A stretch of 64,000 nucleotides of DNA from Eucalyptus grandis. Taxonomy: Eukaryota > Streptophyta > Magnoliopsida > Myrtales > Myrtaceae. The DNA is taken from NCBI RefSeq assembly GCF_016545825.1, contig NC_052617.1:2986001-3050000 (forward strand), given 5' to 3'. Shown piece by piece: positions 62,741 to 64,000 of this stretch. The notes beneath the pieces are model-generated. The model made no database searches, was not told the DNA's origin, and worked only from the letters and a program-made list of their open reading frames with translations. The translations under genes were made by a program, and so were the position numbers. Position 1 is the first letter of the stretch; every line of letters begins with the position of its first letter.

Positions 62741-64000
62741 TCATTCTCCAATATCTTCAAAGTAAGTTGCGGGTATCTCCGGGGGAGAGGCCATGCTTGC
62801 GACGCATTTGAACTGCATTCCAGGTGGGAAAAAAGGAAGGTTCACTCCAAATCAGCACTCATTTCATCTCTAAGTCAGTGTTTATAAATCATTGGAAACT
62901 AGAATTACCTTATGTTGCCTGTATTTTTCTCTCACGGCAGGCAAAGATCCACCCCTTCTACTTAGATACAAGTCATGTAGGATTTGCACACAATCCTTCA
63001 AATCTTTGGGACAATACCCTGAGTATTGTTGCAGCGCTAAGCTCTGTAGGGCGAATGTAATCGTAAGTATATAATCTAAAGACATCACAACCAAGAAAAG
63101 CATATTAATGTCCCACTTGTATCAAGGTCAAATTCTTACCCAGGGATGGCTCTTTGGTCGGATCATAAATCTGGCAAGGAATATCACAGAAGCAGCTACC
63201 AGAGAAGGCAAGAACTTCACGCAACTATAGTCGAGCAAGCTCAGCTCGGCAAGGTAGTACCCTAGGAACTCTAGTTGCAGATGATTATTTGCCTGTAGAT
63301 AGCAGCACAAGCAAGAAAGGACTAAAGTTAGACAACACAAGACAACAACACATATCAATGCATAAAGAGCTGGTCGCGTGAAAATGCAATAGCGGACTGT
63401 ACTTACTTTAAGGCCCTCTTGAGCAATTCGATTGAACCTTCTGCATATCAATCATCAAAGGCAGGGTGACTATTAGCTATATGCATTGAAAAGAAAAAGT
63501 CCAAGCAAAGCAGTGAAATCCCAAGTATTCTCACCTCAAAAATGACTTAATCGTAGGATTGCCCATCTCAAACATCAGCGACTTGAGTATATCAGACTCC
63601 ATCTTAACGACCTACATATTAATGAAGAGCTAGTCAGACACATTAGACACTTAGCCAGCTATGCAGATTCAGGAAAAGGGAAGATGGGGTAATTCAAATA
63701 ACATGATAAGAACATTACCTCTTCCTTAGTGTAAGTGTTGTCGGTTATATAACAGAAGTCTTCCACATGAGGAGGGCTGATCTCTTCATACTTTCTACTT
63801 GCGACAAAAGGAGGAAAAACCCATTTAAGGAATAGTCAGCACCCGTTCACGCAACAAACGGGAAACTCCCAACAGACGTGAATCACCATAAAAAAGGAGT
63901 CGAGAATCCTTACGAGGCGATAAGCATTGCGGAAACGCCCAGCAACTGAAGCTTCTGCCGGTTGAGGATACTGAGGGACAGGAACCTGTCAATGTAGGAG
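62741..64000 (-). CDS. CYCA3: Cyclin A3-type mitotic cyclin, 3' part (5' end beyond the window)
   Basis: Seven exons with GT-AG sites on the minus strand: (64000)-63914, 63794-63719, 63611-63535, 63440-63407, 63292-63140, 63043-62909 and 62812-62741 (stop TGA). Phases agree throughout. Cyclin-box N parts are [26 protein letters not shown] and D-N-T-Y-T-K-E-E. The C-terminal cyclin fold is [29 protein letters not shown] and R-E-K-Y-R-Q-H-K, with tail F-K-C-V-A-S. The [10 protein letters not shown] segment is typical of the A3 subgroup. It would partner CDKs in S/G2 progression. The exon after P-W starts S-L-A-L-Q-Q-Y where N-S-T-L-Q-Q-Y is common, a small divergence. The first visible exon continues past the right edge. 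Confidence 0.92.

Overview
The window is plant nuclear DNA, most likely from a woody eudicot. It has multi-exon genes with GT-AG introns, plant-only families (CYP81 and CYP716/728-like P450s, a BED-type NLR, a CLE peptide, an A3 cyclin), AT-rich intergenic DNA and several non-autonomous transposons. A Myrtales source such as Eucalyptus or Syzygium fits my impression of the protein variants, but that is memory and not a search. A 100-N assembly gap lies at 30842-30941.

Left part (1-30.8 kb): mostly decayed genes. In order it holds a LINE tail (minus), a frameshifted DTW-domain tRNA-modification gene (plus), and two damaged copies of a CYP85-clan P450 (minus) with a large inverted-repeat element between them. 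These are followed by a remnant of a second DTW gene, a full-length but broken purple acid phosphatase gene (plus), a broken BED-CC-NBS-LRR resistance gene (minus), a Mutator-like MITE with a perfect 10-bp target duplication, and a third broken copy of the same P450.

Middle (31.3-59.8 kb): a head-to-tail triplication of a unit of about 7.7 kb, each carrying one apparently intact three-exon CYP81-type P450 on the minus strand (544, 542 and 542 aa). The units differ mainly by insertions that came after duplication. Unit A has a TIR element in intron 2. Unit B has a 1.3-kb Mutator-like element. Unit C has a 1.9-kb hAT-like element carrying a ribosomal protein eL39 fragment, a 768-bp solo LTR and a 321-bp tandem duplication. 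Coding differences among the three copies are mosaic, which points to gene conversion or unequal exchange. A 45-codon plus-strand ORF lies divergently upstream of all three genes.

Right part (59.8-64 kb): two apparently functional conserved genes, a CLE signalling-peptide gene (minus, single exon) and the 3' seven exons of a cyclin A3 gene (minus, running off the right edge).

The window thus contrasts a graveyard of duplicated genes with a young, intact P450 tandem array. The genes do not form an obvious pathway. The P450 array is the best candidate for a locally expanded specialised-metabolism locus.
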